Shown: positions 33,400-42,083 of the stretch, piece after piece
How positions within the stretch are numbered: the stretch's first letter is position 1
Layout: every line of letters starts with the position of its first letter
Assembly: GCF_900110415.1 (NCBI RefSeq)
Contig: NZ_FODR01000006.1
Span: forward strand, 186,001-250,000
Origin: Mucilaginibacter sp. OK283
Lineage (GTDB): Bacteria > Bacteroidota > Bacteroidia > Sphingobacteriales > Sphingobacteriaceae
Direction of reading: 5' to 3'
Length of the DNA stretch: 64,000 bases
The notes under the pieces: generated by a model
Told to the model about the DNA's origin: nothing
Database searches by the model: none
The model's input: only the letters and a program-made list of their open reading frames with translations
Position numbers and translations under genes: made by a program

Positions 33400-34407
33400 A
33401 TGAAAAGACAGTTATTAATTATAGCAGCAACTCTTCTGCCATTTGTGGCCGCTGCCCAGGGTTTTAAGCCGGTGAACAAAAATGCATCGCCCGAAGTGGT
33501 TAAATTACTATCCTTTTTATATCAAATAAAGGGCAGGCATGTCCTGTCTGGTCAGCAGAATTACAATAGCGATTTGAATACGTTTTCGGATAGTGCTTAC
33601 GCCATTACCGGAAAATATCCTGCATTATGGGGTTCTGATTTTATGTTGTGGGGCGATAAAGACCTCGGGCAGAAGCTTGTATACGAAGCTCAAAAGAAAT
33701 GGCATGATGGTTACCTGGTTACCATTATGTGGCACCAGGGCCGGCCAACCGATGATGCGCCATATGATTGGAAAACAAGTATACAGGGCAAACTTACCGA
33801 TGCCGAATGGACAGAGCTAACTACACCAAATACGCCCTTGAATAAAAGATGGCTTGCCGATATAGATAAAAAAGCGGTTTATCTAAAACAGTTACGAGAT
33901 TCGCATGTGCCGGTTTTGTGGCGACCTTACCACGAAATGAATGGCGTATGGTTTTGGTGGGGCGATAAAAAAGGTAAAAACGGGATCCAAAAACTTTGGA
34001 AAATGATGTACGACAGGTACACCAATTATCATAAGCTAAATAACCTGATTTGGGTATGGGGCGCAAACGGCTTGCGGGATATACCAAAAGATGAAGCGTA
34101 CGATTATAAACTATATTACCCTGGTGCTGATTATGTTGATATCCTGGGTGCGGACGTTTATCACTTTGACTATGAGCAAAAGGATTACAACGAACTGCTA
34201 AGCCTGGCCAACGGTAAAATTATAGTGCTTGGCGAAACCGGCGAACTGCCCAGACCAGAGGTATTGGCAGCCCAACCCGAATGGGCCTGGTTTATGGTAT
34301 GGACAAGCTGGCTATGGACGGATAATACCCATGAGCGGGTAAAGGAAATTTATAACCTGCCACAAACCCTTAACCACGATGAAGTTAAAGATATGCTACA
34401 AAAATAA
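33400..34407 (+). CDS. Glycoside hydrolase family 26 (beta-mannanase-like)
   Basis: A 335-residue secreted enzyme (signal MKRQLLIIAATLLPFVAAAQ). The GH26 barrel is clear: KGRHVLSGQQN, MWHQGRP, the acid/base glutamate E179 in WRPYHEMNGVWFWWG and the nucleophile E279 in IVLGETGELP. Family members are endo-beta-1,4-mannanases and some beta-1,3-xylanases or lichenases. No SusC/SusD genes or other glycan enzymes are adjacent, so it is not part of a polysaccharide-utilisation locus here. Its stop codon shares one base with the ATG of the next gene. Confidence 0.92.
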   Translation: MKRQLLIIAATLLPFVAAAQGFKPVNKNASPEVVKLLSFLYQIKGRHVLSGQQNYNSDLNTFSDSAYAITGKYPALWGSDFMLWGDKDLGQKLVYEAQKKWHDGYLVTIMWHQGRPTDDAPYDWKTSIQGKLTDAEWTELTTPNTPLNKRWLADIDKKAVYLKQLRDSHVPVLWRPYHEMNGVWFWWGDKKGKNGIQKLWKMMYDRYTNYHKLNNLIWVWGANGLRDIPKDEAYDYKLYYPGADYVDILGADVYHFDYEQKDYNELLSLANGKIIVLGETGELPRPEVLAAQPEWAWFMVWTSWLWTDNTHERVKEIYNLPQTLNHDEVKDMLQK

Positions 34408-34925
34408 TGATTGATAAAATTAAACTACCTGAAGTTTGGCTACGCGGTCCATTAAATGGTATCCCGGCGTTGCTGCAGCCCGTGGCACATGCTTTATTAC
34501 AGGCCAGGGAAGAATTGAACGAGCTAATGGCCGATTTTCCAGATCCATTGTTGTGGGATAAAGTTGCTGGCATGGCGTCGCCTGGTTTTCATTTACAGCA
34601 CTTGGCAGGTGTGCTCGACAGGCTTTTTACCTATGCAAAAGGAGAGAGGCTCTCCGCAGATCAATTGACCTATTTAGCCGCGGAAGGTAAACCTCATGAA
34701 AACCTTTTTACTGCAGTATTAGTTGAGCGATTTGATTTACAGGTTGATGCAGCTTTGAAGCAATTGGCCGAAACCGACCAACTGATATTAACCGAAGTTA
34801 GGGGAGTGGGGCGCACACAAGTTCCATCAACCGTTATTGGCCTTTATATGCATGCTGCCGAACATACGATGCGCCATTTAGGGCAATTGCTGGTTACCGT
34901 TAAGATTTTGAAACAAAACTTATAA
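34407..34925 (+). CDS. DinB family protein
   Basis: A 172-residue four-helix protein with the metal-binding histidines of the DinB/YfiT superfamily (FHLQHLAGVLDRLF, then LYMHAAEHTMRHLGQLL). Members include thiol-dependent S-transferases using mycothiol or bacillithiol, but many are uncharacterised. The ATG overlaps the stop of the mannanase gene (TAATG), so the two are co-translated although no functional link is evident. Confidence 0.88.
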   Translation: MIDKIKLPEVWLRGPLNGIPALLQPVAHALLQAREELNELMADFPDPLLWDKVAGMASPGFHLQHLAGVLDRLFTYAKGERLSADQLTYLAAEGKPHENLFTAVLVERFDLQVDAALKQLAETDQLILTEVRGVGRTQVPSTVIGLYMHAAEHTMRHLGQLLVTVKILKQNL

Positions 34926-34943
34926 AACCCGCAATTCCCCGAT

Positions 34944-35570
34944 CTACATAAATGTGGCCACTGCATCCTTAAGGCTTTTTGATGAATGGGTTACAACAGC
35001 ACCTGTGTGCCTGTCTTCCGGATCAAACAGAAAGGTATCGATACCCAATGAAGCCGCCGCCTTTATTTCAGACTCAGGATCATCGCCGATGACCAGCAGC
35101 TCTTCCGGCTGATAGTTATTGTTGTTCATAATCATCGTGAAGATATCCTTTTTAGTTTCGGGCGATACCTGCGGATCGACAATATGAATCGCTTTAAAAT
35201 CTCCCTCGATGCCCAACAACCTTATTTTACTCCATTGCAGTTTGGTAAAGCCCGTTGTTACCAGGTACTTATCTATCGGGGTTGCGCTGATGTGTTTATA
35301 TTCCTCGTAGGGCTGCATCGGCAGCACATACTCAAGGTCTTTAAGTAAATCAAGGCCCTTATTTTTCGCCGCTTCGCTAAAGTTGAATTTTTTGGCAACC
35401 TGTTGGTAGGGGCTACGCTGCATTTCTGCCTTCACCTTTTCTATTTCTTCGGTCCCGATTTCTTCGGCCAGGCTGTCTACAAATTCAAACACCACGCTAA
35501 AAAGATTTTCAGAAATTGAACTAACCGGGTAAATGGTGTTATCCAGATCTAATATAATGGCCTTTTTCAT
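34944..35570 (-). CDS. HAD superfamily hydrolase
   Basis: A 208-residue phosphatase-like protein from ATG 35570 (MKKAIILDLDNTIYP); the frame extends further up but the HAD motif starts here. Motif I DLDNT gives the nucleophile D8 and D10. Motif II is VTTGFTKLQWSKI, motif III K in SPETKKDIF, and motif IV GDDPESEIKAA. It resembles haloacid dehalogenase/phosphoglycolate-phosphatase-like enzymes. The substrate is unknown. Its start overlaps the MFS stop by 4 bases (ATGA). Confidence 0.9.
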   Translation of the reverse strand: MKKAIILDLDNTIYPVSSISENLFSVVFEFVDSLAEEIGTEEIEKVKAEMQRSPYQQVAKKFNFSEAAKNKGLDLLKDLEYVLPMQPYEEYKHISATPIDKYLVTTGFTKLQWSKIRLLGIEGDFKAIHIVDPQVSPETKKDIFTMIMNNNNYQPEELLVIGDDPESEIKAAASLGIDTFLFDPEDRHTGAVVTHSSKSLKDAVATFM

Positions 35571-36805
35571 AATATATTTTCTACAGCGTTCAAGGTGATC
35601 GGTTTGCTTGTTGTGCGTTTTCTCATGATGTAATATCCTACAGATACAAACAGGCATATGGCAGCAAATACCCACCATAAGCTATCAAAACCACCATAGG
35701 TAATAATTCGTGCGCCAACTGCAGGAGCAATAATTTGTGCAGCCGACCACGACATGCCATAAATAGCGGCATAGGAGCCCCGGTTACTATTGTTGGTCCG
35801 GCTTACCCAAAACGAGTTCATGAATGGCATAGCGATGATTTCGCCAAAAGTTATCATTACTACTATCAAAACGGCTATCCAGGCGTTATGCGGAAGTATG
35901 TTCAAAAAAACAAATGTAATGCCCGTTAACAGCACCCCAGCGCTGATATAAGTTAAAGGGTGCCTTTTGCCATCAAGTTTATGAACAAGTACCATTTCGA
36001 CAGCTACAATCAAAATTCCGTTTAAGGCCATTAAAAAACCGATAAAACGCGGGCCGAGGTGCCATTGTATAGTATAAAACACCGGTTGGGTTATAAAAAA
36101 CTCAAAGAAGCAGCAAGAGAAAAGTGTGTTTAAAATGATGAATATTAAAAACACACCATCGGTATGGGCCGCTGCCGATTTTGCTTCTTTCAACACATCT
36201 TTCACTGATTTCCTGATTTGCGAGCGGGGCATCAGTTTCAGCAAAAGTATGGCAGCCAAAATATTGGTGCAGCCGTCAACCCAAAACAGCAAGTGGTAAT
36301 TAATTGAAGCTAAAAATCCGCCTAAACCACCTCCAACCGCCCAACCAAGGTTAACAGCCAGTCGGTTTAACGAATAGGATCGTGTTCTGGTGGTCTCATC
36401 AGCATAATGCGCAATTGCCGCCGAGTTTGCCGGCCTGAAAGATTCATTACAAATGCTGAGTACAAACGTAAGAATGCTGATACTGATAAAGGAATGCTGA
36501 TAGCCTAAAATGATAAACTGGATGCCACCTAAAAGCAAGGCCCCAACCTGCACATCATAAAAACCTATTTTATCGGTTAGCTTCCCGCCTAAAAACGCTC
36601 CCCCAAACGCACCAATGCCAAAAAATGCCATTACCCAACCCGACTGGATTACCGTAAAGTGCAGTTTTTGGATGGTATAAACGCTCATAAACGGAACCAC
36701 CATAGTACCGCTCCGGTTAATAAGCATTACCAGGCTCAGGTACCAGCTGTTTTTAGATAGTCCGTAATAAGCGTTTTTGTAGGATTGGATAACAGGAGTT
36801 AGCAT
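35567..36805 (-). CDS. MFS transporter
   Basis: A 412-residue protein from ATG 36805 (MLTPVIQSYKNAYYGLSKNS). Twelve membrane segments and the MFS loop motif GGKLTDKIG after helix 2 are seen. It resembles the DHA1-like drug or sugar exporters of Bacteroidota, without a clear substrate signature. It follows aroC with an 86-base gap on the same strand and is coupled to the HAD gene. Confidence 0.9.
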   Translation of the reverse strand: MLTPVIQSYKNAYYGLSKNSWYLSLVMLINRSGTMVVPFMSVYTIQKLHFTVIQSGWVMAFFGIGAFGGAFLGGKLTDKIGFYDVQVGALLLGGIQFIILGYQHSFISISILTFVLSICNESFRPANSAAIAHYADETTRTRSYSLNRLAVNLGWAVGGGLGGFLASINYHLLFWVDGCTNILAAILLLKLMPRSQIRKSVKDVLKEAKSAAAHTDGVFLIFIILNTLFSCCFFEFFITQPVFYTIQWHLGPRFIGFLMALNGILIVAVEMVLVHKLDGKRHPLTYISAGVLLTGITFVFLNILPHNAWIAVLIVVMITFGEIIAMPFMNSFWVSRTNNSNRGSYAAIYGMSWSAAQIIAPAVGARIITYGGFDSLWWVFAAICLFVSVGYYIMRKRTTSKPITLNAVENIL

Positions 36806-36891
36806 GGTTAAACAAAGATAGCTTTTAAGGCTAAAAGCAGAAAGCCCAAAGCCCAACGGAATAAAAGCTTTCTGCCTTAGGCCTTCGGCTT

Positions 36892-37986
36892 TTAGCTTAA
36901 CCTCGAATTGCGGTTACGCAACCAATGATCGGCCAAAACCAATGCGGCCATCGCCTCAACAATTGGTACCGCGCGTGGCACCACGCAAGGGTCATGGCGG
37001 CCTTTGCCCGATATTTCGGCAGCATTACCTTCGCCATCAATAGTGGCCTGGTTTTTCATGATGGTGGCAACCGGTTTAAAGGCTACTTTAAATTCGATAG
37101 GCATACCGTTGCTGATGCCGCCCTGGATACCGCCCGAGTAGTTGGTGATGGTTGCTATATCGCCTAAATGCGACTTTATAAAAATATCGTTATGCTCAGA
37201 TCCCCGCATTTCGCTGCCGGCAAAGCCCGACCCAAATTCAAAGCCGTGTACGGCGTTGATGCTTAGCATGGCTTTACCTAAATCGGCATGTAGTTTGTCA
37301 AATACAGGGTCGCCTAAACCTACAGGGCAATTTTTTATGTAACAGCTCACTTTGCCGCCAACAGTATCACCGTCTTTGCGTACGCTGTCAATAAATTCTA
37401 TCATTTCTTCGGCTGTTGCCGGGTCGGCACATCGCACGATGTTTTTCTCGCGCTCATCAATAAATTCCTGAACGTTTTTAATTTCCACATTTGGTGCATC
37501 TATTTTGCCAACGCTGCTTACATGGGCTGCAATCTCGATGCCCTGGGTTTTGAGCAATAGCTTAGCCAGGGCACCCGCGGCAACACGCGCCGCTGTTTCA
37601 CGGGCCGAGGAACGGCCACCGCCACGGTGGTCGCGAATGCCATATTTGGTTTGGTAAGTATAATCGGCATGCGAGGGGCGGAACACATCCACATTATGGG
37701 TATAATCCTTTGATCGCTGATCTTCATTCGGGATCAGCATAGCAATGGGCGTGCCCGTGGTTTTTCCTTCAAATACGCCGGATAAAATCCGTACCGTATC
37801 TGCCTCTTTACGTTGTGTGGTAATCTTCGACTGACCTGGTTTGCGTTTATCCAGCTCGCCTTGTATATAATCGGTATCAACTACCAATTGTGCCGGGCAG
37901 CCATCTATTATTACCCCAATTGCCTCGCCATGTGATTCGCCAAAAGTGGTTATCCTGAATACTTGCCCGAATGAATTGCCTGCCAT
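36892..37986 (-). CDS. aroC: Chorismate synthase
   Basis: A 364-residue enzyme of normal length converting EPSP to chorismate with reduced FMN, the last shared step of aromatic synthesis. Signatures are complete: FGESHGEAIGVIIDGCP, DHRGGGRSSARETAARVAAG and GRHDPCVVPRAVPIVEAMAA. It is the fourth gene of the pheA > aroF > aroA > aroC run, but a 315-base gap with repeated hairpins separates it from aroA, so it may have its own promoter. Confidence 0.97.
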   Translation of the reverse strand: MAGNSFGQVFRITTFGESHGEAIGVIIDGCPAQLVVDTDYIQGELDKRKPGQSKITTQRKEADTVRILSGVFEGKTTGTPIAMLIPNEDQRSKDYTHNVDVFRPSHADYTYQTKYGIRDHRGGGRSSARETAARVAAGALAKLLLKTQGIEIAAHVSSVGKIDAPNVEIKNVQEFIDEREKNIVRCADPATAEEMIEFIDSVRKDGDTVGGKVSCYIKNCPVGLGDPVFDKLHADLGKAMLSINAVHGFEFGSGFAGSEMRGSEHNDIFIKSHLGDIATITNYSGGIQGGISNGMPIEFKVAFKPVATIMKNQATIDGEGNAAEISGKGRHDPCVVPRAVPIVEAMAALVLADHWLRNRNSRLS

Positions 37987-38056
37987 TGTTTTAGATGTTA
38001 GATGTTAGATATGAGATTTGAGAAAACTCAAATGTCAGAATTTAATTCTAATTAAA
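37987..38056. repeat. GTTAGAT word repeats upstream of aroC
   Basis: GTTTTAGATGTTAGATGTTA words are followed by TTTGAG-AAAA-CTCAAA, a short hairpin. It belongs to the same class of word-built intergenic sequence seen elsewhere in the window. Confidence 0.4.
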
Positions 38057-38137
38057 CCGTCATTGCGAGGTACGAAGCAATCCCCTACATGCTAAGTCCC
38101 ACATTGTTCGGGATTGCTTCGTACCTCGCAATGACGG
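38057..38137. repeat. CATTGCGAG hairpin repeat, copy 1
   Basis: A perfect 28-base inverted repeat (38057-38084 and 38110-38137) with core CATTGCGAGGTACGAAGCAA and a 25-base loop. This core is a dispersed intergenic repeat that I know from Bacteroidota genomes. Confidence 0.8.
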
Positions 38138-38174
38138 GTGTGTTGTTTTTTTTCAGGGTTGCAAATTTCACTAC

Positions 38175-38257
38175 GTCATTGCGAGCGTAGCGCGGCAATC
38201 TCGTCGGTTGCATGGTTGTCTTGCAAAGTTCGCGATTGCTTCGTGCCTCGCAATGAC
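38175..38257. repeat. CATTGCGAG hairpin repeat, copy 2
   Basis: An imperfect version of the same element: the left arm starts GTCATTGCGAGCGTAGCGCG and the right arm ends GCTTCGTGCCTCGCAATGAC. It lies 37 bases from copy 1, just downstream of the aroA stop. Confidence 0.75.
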
Positions 38258-38301
38258 ATATTTAGTGAATGGCCTAACCTTTTCCCTTTCACCTTTTCCC
38301 T

Positions 38302-39591
38302 TTAACCTTCTACCGCTTCCACAACAAACCCTTGCTTCTCCAAATCATCCCAAAATGCCGGATATGATTTGTCGACTACCGGGCCGTTTTCAAATTCCAG
38401 TTGAGGAACAACAAGGGCCAATGGTGCAAAAGCCATAGCCATACGGTGATCATGGTAGGTGTTGATGAACATACGCTCCGGGATAAACTTTTCGCTGCAA
38501 TCCAGTTTATAAACCTGGCCTTTTTCACTGAGTTTAACCCCCATTTTGGCAAGCTCGGTTTGTAAAGCTAAAACCCTGTCGGTTTCTTTGATCTTCAGCG
38601 TTTCTAACCCGGTGAAAGTTGCTTCGTGACCTAATGCCGCGCATACTACAATTACTGTTTGTGCCAAATCAGGGCATTCTTTCATGTCGAAGATTTTGCG
38701 GCTTAAAGGTTTGGCCTCTTTTAGTAAATGTACACCGCCATCTTTAAATTGAGATGTGATACCAAAGTTGGCCATTATCTCGGTTATCACGCTGTCGCCC
38801 TGCAGGCTATATGCAGTTAAACCGGTCAGGAATATTTCTGCTTCATCGGCCAGGGCGGCAATAGCATACCAGTACGATGCCGCGCTCCAGTCTGGTTCAA
38901 TGTATAATGATGTTGTGGCAAAATCCTGGTTGACTATGGTAATCACATTATCAGTCCAAGAGTGCTGGATACCGGCTGTTTGTAACATAGCCAATGTCAT
39001 TTCTACATAAGGGCGCGACGTTAGTTCGCCTTCAATATGCAGTTCCAAACCAAGCGGCAACCGGGCTGCAATTAGCAAAAGTGCGGTAATGTACTGACTG
39101 CTGATGTTACCTTTGATACTGATTTGACGGCTTAGCTGCTCAAAACCACCTTTTAATTTAATAGGAGGGTAGCCATCTTGCTCTTCAAAACCTATATGGG
39201 CACCTAATTGCCTCAAGGCATCAACCAAAACACCTATCGGCCTTTCCTTCATGCGCTGGCTGCCGGTTAAAATCACCTCGTAATCCTGTATGGCATAATA
39301 AGCCGTTAAAAAACGCATCGCCGTACCGGCAGGGCCGATGTCTACGGTTTGTAGCCCATGGTCTATGGACGATGGACCATGGGCGCTACCATCTGCCAAT
39401 ACCTCTTGATTCTTCCTCAAGATGCCTGCTAACAACACAGAATCGGCTGAATCGGATACATTATCTACCTTAACCTTACCGTTGCTCAGCGCTTCGATAA
39501 TGAGGGCGCGGTTACATTCACTTTTTGAACCGGTGAGGTTAACCGTGCCTTTTATATACTTATTACTTTTACTCAGGATGATGTTTTGCAT
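38302..39591 (-). CDS. aroA: 3-phosphoshikimate 1-carboxyvinyltransferase (EPSP synthase)
   Basis: A 429-residue enzyme joining PEP to shikimate-3-phosphate. Motifs: LTGSKSECNRALIIEAL near the start, GPAGTAMRFLTAYYA, EPDWSAASYWYAIAAL, KETDRVLALQTELAKMG and NTYHDHRMAMAFAPLAL. The KSECNR segment differs a little from the usual KSxSNR. The set of glyphosate-contact residues cannot be judged by eye. It lies 97 bases after aroF on the same strand with a word hairpin between. Confidence 0.95.
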   Translation of the reverse strand: MQNIILSKSNKYIKGTVNLTGSKSECNRALIIEALSNGKVKVDNVSDSADSVLLAGILRKNQEVLADGSAHGPSSIDHGLQTVDIGPAGTAMRFLTAYYAIQDYEVILTGSQRMKERPIGVLVDALRQLGAHIGFEEQDGYPPIKLKGGFEQLSRQISIKGNISSQYITALLLIAARLPLGLELHIEGELTSRPYVEMTLAMLQTAGIQHSWTDNVITIVNQDFATTSLYIEPDWSAASYWYAIAALADEAEIFLTGLTAYSLQGDSVITEIMANFGITSQFKDGGVHLLKEAKPLSRKIFDMKECPDLAQTVIVVCAALGHEATFTGLETLKIKETDRVLALQTELAKMGVKLSEKGQVYKLDCSEKFIPERMFINTYHDHRMAMAFAPLALVVPQLEFENGPVVDKSYPAFWDDLEKQGFVVEAVEG

Positions 39592-39597
39592 CGTTTG

Positions 39598-39688
39598 GTT
39601 AGTCTTAAGTTCTAAGTCGATAGTCTGAAGTCAAAAGCCAATAGATTAAACCACTTTTGACTTTTGACTTTTAACTTTTGACTTAAAA
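39598..39688. repeat. Word-type hairpin between aroF and aroA
   Basis: AGTCTTAAGTTCTAAGTCGA and GTCTGAAGTCAAAAGCC on one side face TTTTGACTTTTGACTTTTAA on the other, so the gap can fold on itself. The word GACTTTT is repeated three times. Confidence 0.5.
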
Positions 39689-40816
39689 TTACGCGTGTGT
39701 TAGTTTTTCTGCTGCCTGGCCTGCTTCGCTGGCGTTCATGATGGCTGTTTGCCTGCTGATAGATTCGGCGTGTAAAAGCTCCAGTAATTTTTCGGTAAAC
39801 TCGCTGCCTAATTTTAATGCTTTAGCGTAGTTAGTGCGTTTCTGCAGGATTTCGTCCCAACGGCCAACCTGTAAAATAGTAATGCCATTATCTTTTTTAT
39901 GCTGACCGATTTTATCGGCAATCAACATACGCTCGGCAATTTTCTGGATAACTAAATCGTCAATTTTATCAATCTGGTTGCGCAATTCGTGCAGTTTATC
40001 GTTAACCTCGGCATTGCGTACTTCTGGTTTACGTAAAGCCAAATGATCGATGATGTCGGCAAGTGCAGCAGGGGTAACCTGTTGTTTAGCATCTGTCCAG
40101 GCTACGCTTGGATCGATGTGCGATTCGATCATTAAACCTTGCATATCCAAATCCAAAGCTTTTTGTGAAATGTAACCAATAAGGTCGCGGTTACCTGATA
40201 TGTGGCTTGGATCGTTAATGATAGGCAATTCAGGGGCTAAAGTTTTTAATGCGATAGCGATATCCCACATTGGCTCGTTACGGAAAGCAGATTTTTCGTA
40301 AGATGAAAAACCGCGGTGGATAGCAGCAAGTTTAGTGATACCGGCGTTGTTGATACGCTCTAAAGCGCCAATCCATAAAGAAAGATCAGGGTTTACCGGG
40401 TTTTTAACCATTACCGGTACATCAACACCACGCAAAGCATCAGCAATTTCCTGTACAGTAAAAGGGTTTACTGTTGAACGTGCACCAACCCAAAGGATAT
40501 CAACACCTGCTTTTAAAGCTTCTTCAACGTGTTTACCGGTAGCTACTTCAATAGCGGTTGGCAGGCCGGTTTCGGCTTTAGCGCGTTTTAACCACTCCAA
40601 ACCAATTGAGCCAATACCTTCAAACTCTCCGGGGCGGGTACGTGGTTTCCAGATACCTGCACGTAAAGCAGAAATTTTACCGGTTTGGGCTAATAAATGA
40701 GCGGTTGCTACCAGCTGATCTTCAGTTTCGGCGCTGCAGGGGCCAGCAATTACCAATGGTTCTTTACCGGTCTTAATCCAGGTATGAAGCGGCTGTATGT
40801 TTAAATTTAGTTTCAT
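39689..40816 (-). CDS. aroF: Bifunctional DAHP synthase / chorismate mutase
   Basis: A 375-residue fusion. Residues about 1-265 are a type I-beta DAHP synthase (VIAGPCSAETEDQL, RAGIWKPRTRPGEFEGIG, WVGARSTVNPF, MVKNPVNPDLSLW, INDPSHISGNRD). Residues about 270-360 are an AroQ-type chorismate mutase (LHELRNQIDKIDDLVIQKIAERMLIADKIGQHKK). It starts the pathway from PEP and erythrose-4-phosphate and also turns chorismate to prephenate; the mutase part may act as a sensor for feedback. It follows pheA by 109 bases and is under the same attenuator if co-transcribed. Confidence 0.95.
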   Translation of the reverse strand: MKLNLNIQPLHTWIKTGKEPLVIAGPCSAETEDQLVATAHLLAQTGKISALRAGIWKPRTRPGEFEGIGSIGLEWLKRAKAETGLPTAIEVATGKHVEEALKAGVDILWVGARSTVNPFTVQEIADALRGVDVPVMVKNPVNPDLSLWIGALERINNAGITKLAAIHRGFSSYEKSAFRNEPMWDIAIALKTLAPELPIINDPSHISGNRDLIGYISQKALDLDMQGLMIESHIDPSVAWTDAKQQVTPAALADIIDHLALRKPEVRNAEVNDKLHELRNQIDKIDDLVIQKIAERMLIADKIGQHKKDNGITILQVGRWDEILQKRTNYAKALKLGSEFTEKLLELLHAESISRQTAIMNASEAGQAAEKLTHA

Positions 40817-40925
40817 TGTGTTTGTTATTTGTTCCGGCTGTTTGTTTTTTAAACCGGGGTTGTTTTATATTTTAATTTTTTGATTTCCTGTTGGGTCCGA
40901 TGATCCTGGGATCATCTTTATTTGT

Positions 40926-41831
40926 TTAAACGTTGCGGCGGATGTTAATATATCGCCTGCCGCGATCAATTCTTTGGGGTTTGGGTGCTACTGATGGTTC
41001 GTCATCGTGTCTTTCATATTCGCCAAGTATGTTAAAATTTTGTGTGTATTTCAGTATCTGCCGGATAGCGCTATCGTAGTGTTTCTGCTCGTCCCACTCC
41101 ACATCTACATAAAAATTATATTCGTTGCGCTTTCCAAGTATAGGCATTGATTGAATTTTGCTCATATTTAAACCTTCTTCGGCAAAAATGTTTAGCACTT
41201 TGGCCAAAGCCCCAACCTTATTGCTCACCTGGAAACAAAGCGACGCCTTATTGGCCGTTTTTTTATCCATGTTTTCATGATGGGTGAGGATTAAAAAGCG
41301 GGTAAAGTTTCTTTTGTTTGATTCGATGCGGCGTTCTAAAACATCCAGTCCATACAGTGTTGCAGCCAATGAATTAGCAATAGCTACTGTATCCGTTAAT
41401 TGTTCATCGCGGATGCGTTTGGCACAGGCTGCGGTATCGCTGCTCTCCACAATTTTAAGATGCGGGTACTCGTCAAAAAAATCGACACATTGGCGCAGGG
41501 CAATAGGGTGCGAGGTTACGTATTTTACATCCTCAAACTTTACACCGGGCAAAGCCATCAGGTGTAATTGAATGGGCAGGTAAATTTCGCCTACAACAGG
41601 GAAGCCATAATCTAACAGTAAAGTGTAGTTGGGCAATATGCTGCCGGCAATGCTGTTTTCAATAGCCATTACCACATAATCGGCCTCGCGTTTTTTTAAA
41701 CTTTCAAAAGTTTGTTTAAAAGAGTTGCACTCAATCATCTGAGCGTTTTCGCCAAAATAACGCAGGCCGGCTTCTTCGTGGAAGGAGGCGCGGATCCCCT
41801 GAATGGCAACTCTTGGTTTTTCTATTTTCAT
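40926..41831 (-). CDS. pheA: Prephenate dehydratase
   Basis: A 301-residue enzyme from ATG 41831 (MKIEKPRVAIQG). Residues about 5-185 are the dehydratase (VAIQGIRASFHEEAG, VMAIENSIAGSILPNYTLL, SHPIALRQC, NFTRFLIL) and about 195-280 an ACT domain (LCFQVSNKVGALAKVLNIFAEEGLNMSKIQS) for phenylalanine feedback. It makes phenylpyruvate. It lacks the N-terminal chorismate mutase found in E. coli PheA; that activity sits on AroF here. A leader-peptide attenuator lies directly upstream, giving control by Phe/Tyr supply. Confidence 0.95.
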   Translation of the reverse strand: MKIEKPRVAIQGIRASFHEEAGLRYFGENAQMIECNSFKQTFESLKKREADYVVMAIENSIAGSILPNYTLLLDYGFPVVGEIYLPIQLHLMALPGVKFEDVKYVTSHPIALRQCVDFFDEYPHLKIVESSDTAACAKRIRDEQLTDTVAIANSLAATLYGLDVLERRIESNKRNFTRFLILTHHENMDKKTANKASLCFQVSNKVGALAKVLNIFAEEGLNMSKIQSMPILGKRNEYNFYVDVEWDEQKHYDSAIRQILKYTQNFNILGEYERHDDEPSVAPKPQRIDRGRRYINIRRNV

Positions 41832-41846
41832 GACCCCTGTTAATGC

Positions 41847-41879
41847 AAAAAGTCCCGGCATTTTGTGCCGGGACTTTTT
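41847..41879 (-). terminator. Attenuator terminator upstream of pheA
   Basis: On the minus strand AAAAAGTCCCGGCA, a 4-6 base loop and TGCCGGGACTTTTT end in a T tract 16 bases before the pheA start. The left arm AGTCCCGGC can pair instead with GCCGGGACT around 41906-41917 (the end of the leader peptide gene), forming an antiterminator. Confidence 0.85.
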
Positions 41880-41905
41880 AAATTTTTATGTGTGTTTAGT
41901 ACATA

Positions 41906-41971
41906 TTAGTCCCGGCTCTTACTGGTAAAGTAAAAGTAGTAACCATAAAAATATGCACTGTTAAATTTCAT
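41906..41971 (-). CDS. Phe/Tyr-rich leader peptide of the pheA attenuator
   Basis: A 21-codon frame from ATG 41971 to a TAA at 41908-41906. Its product contains AYFYGYYFYF: eight of ten consecutive residues are Phe or Tyr, plus an earlier Phe at position 3. The end of the frame (AGCCGGGACTAA) is the antiterminator arm. If charged tRNA-Phe or tRNA-Tyr is scarce, a ribosome stalls in the aromatic run, leaves this arm free to pair with the terminator's left arm, and pheA is transcribed. If supply is good the ribosome reaches the stop, covers the arm and the terminator forms. The start lies about 12 bases from the predicted transcription start. Confidence 0.85.
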   Translation of the reverse strand: MKFNSAYFYGYYFYFTSKSRD

Positions 41972-41989
41972 TTGTTTTTTATTACGTTG

Positions 41990-42019
41990 TAAATGTACGG
42001 TAAAAAATGATTCTGTCAA
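41990..42019 (-). promoter_or_regulatory. Promoter of the pheA leader
   Basis: On the minus strand TTG (42019-42017), 19 bases and TACATTTA (41997-41990), one base off TAnnTTTG. Transcription would begin near 41983. Confidence 0.65.
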
Positions 42020-42083
42020 TAGAAAATTTTATTTTTTGATAAAAAAAGTAGGTGAACCAAATTTTATATTGTAAAAAATGATT

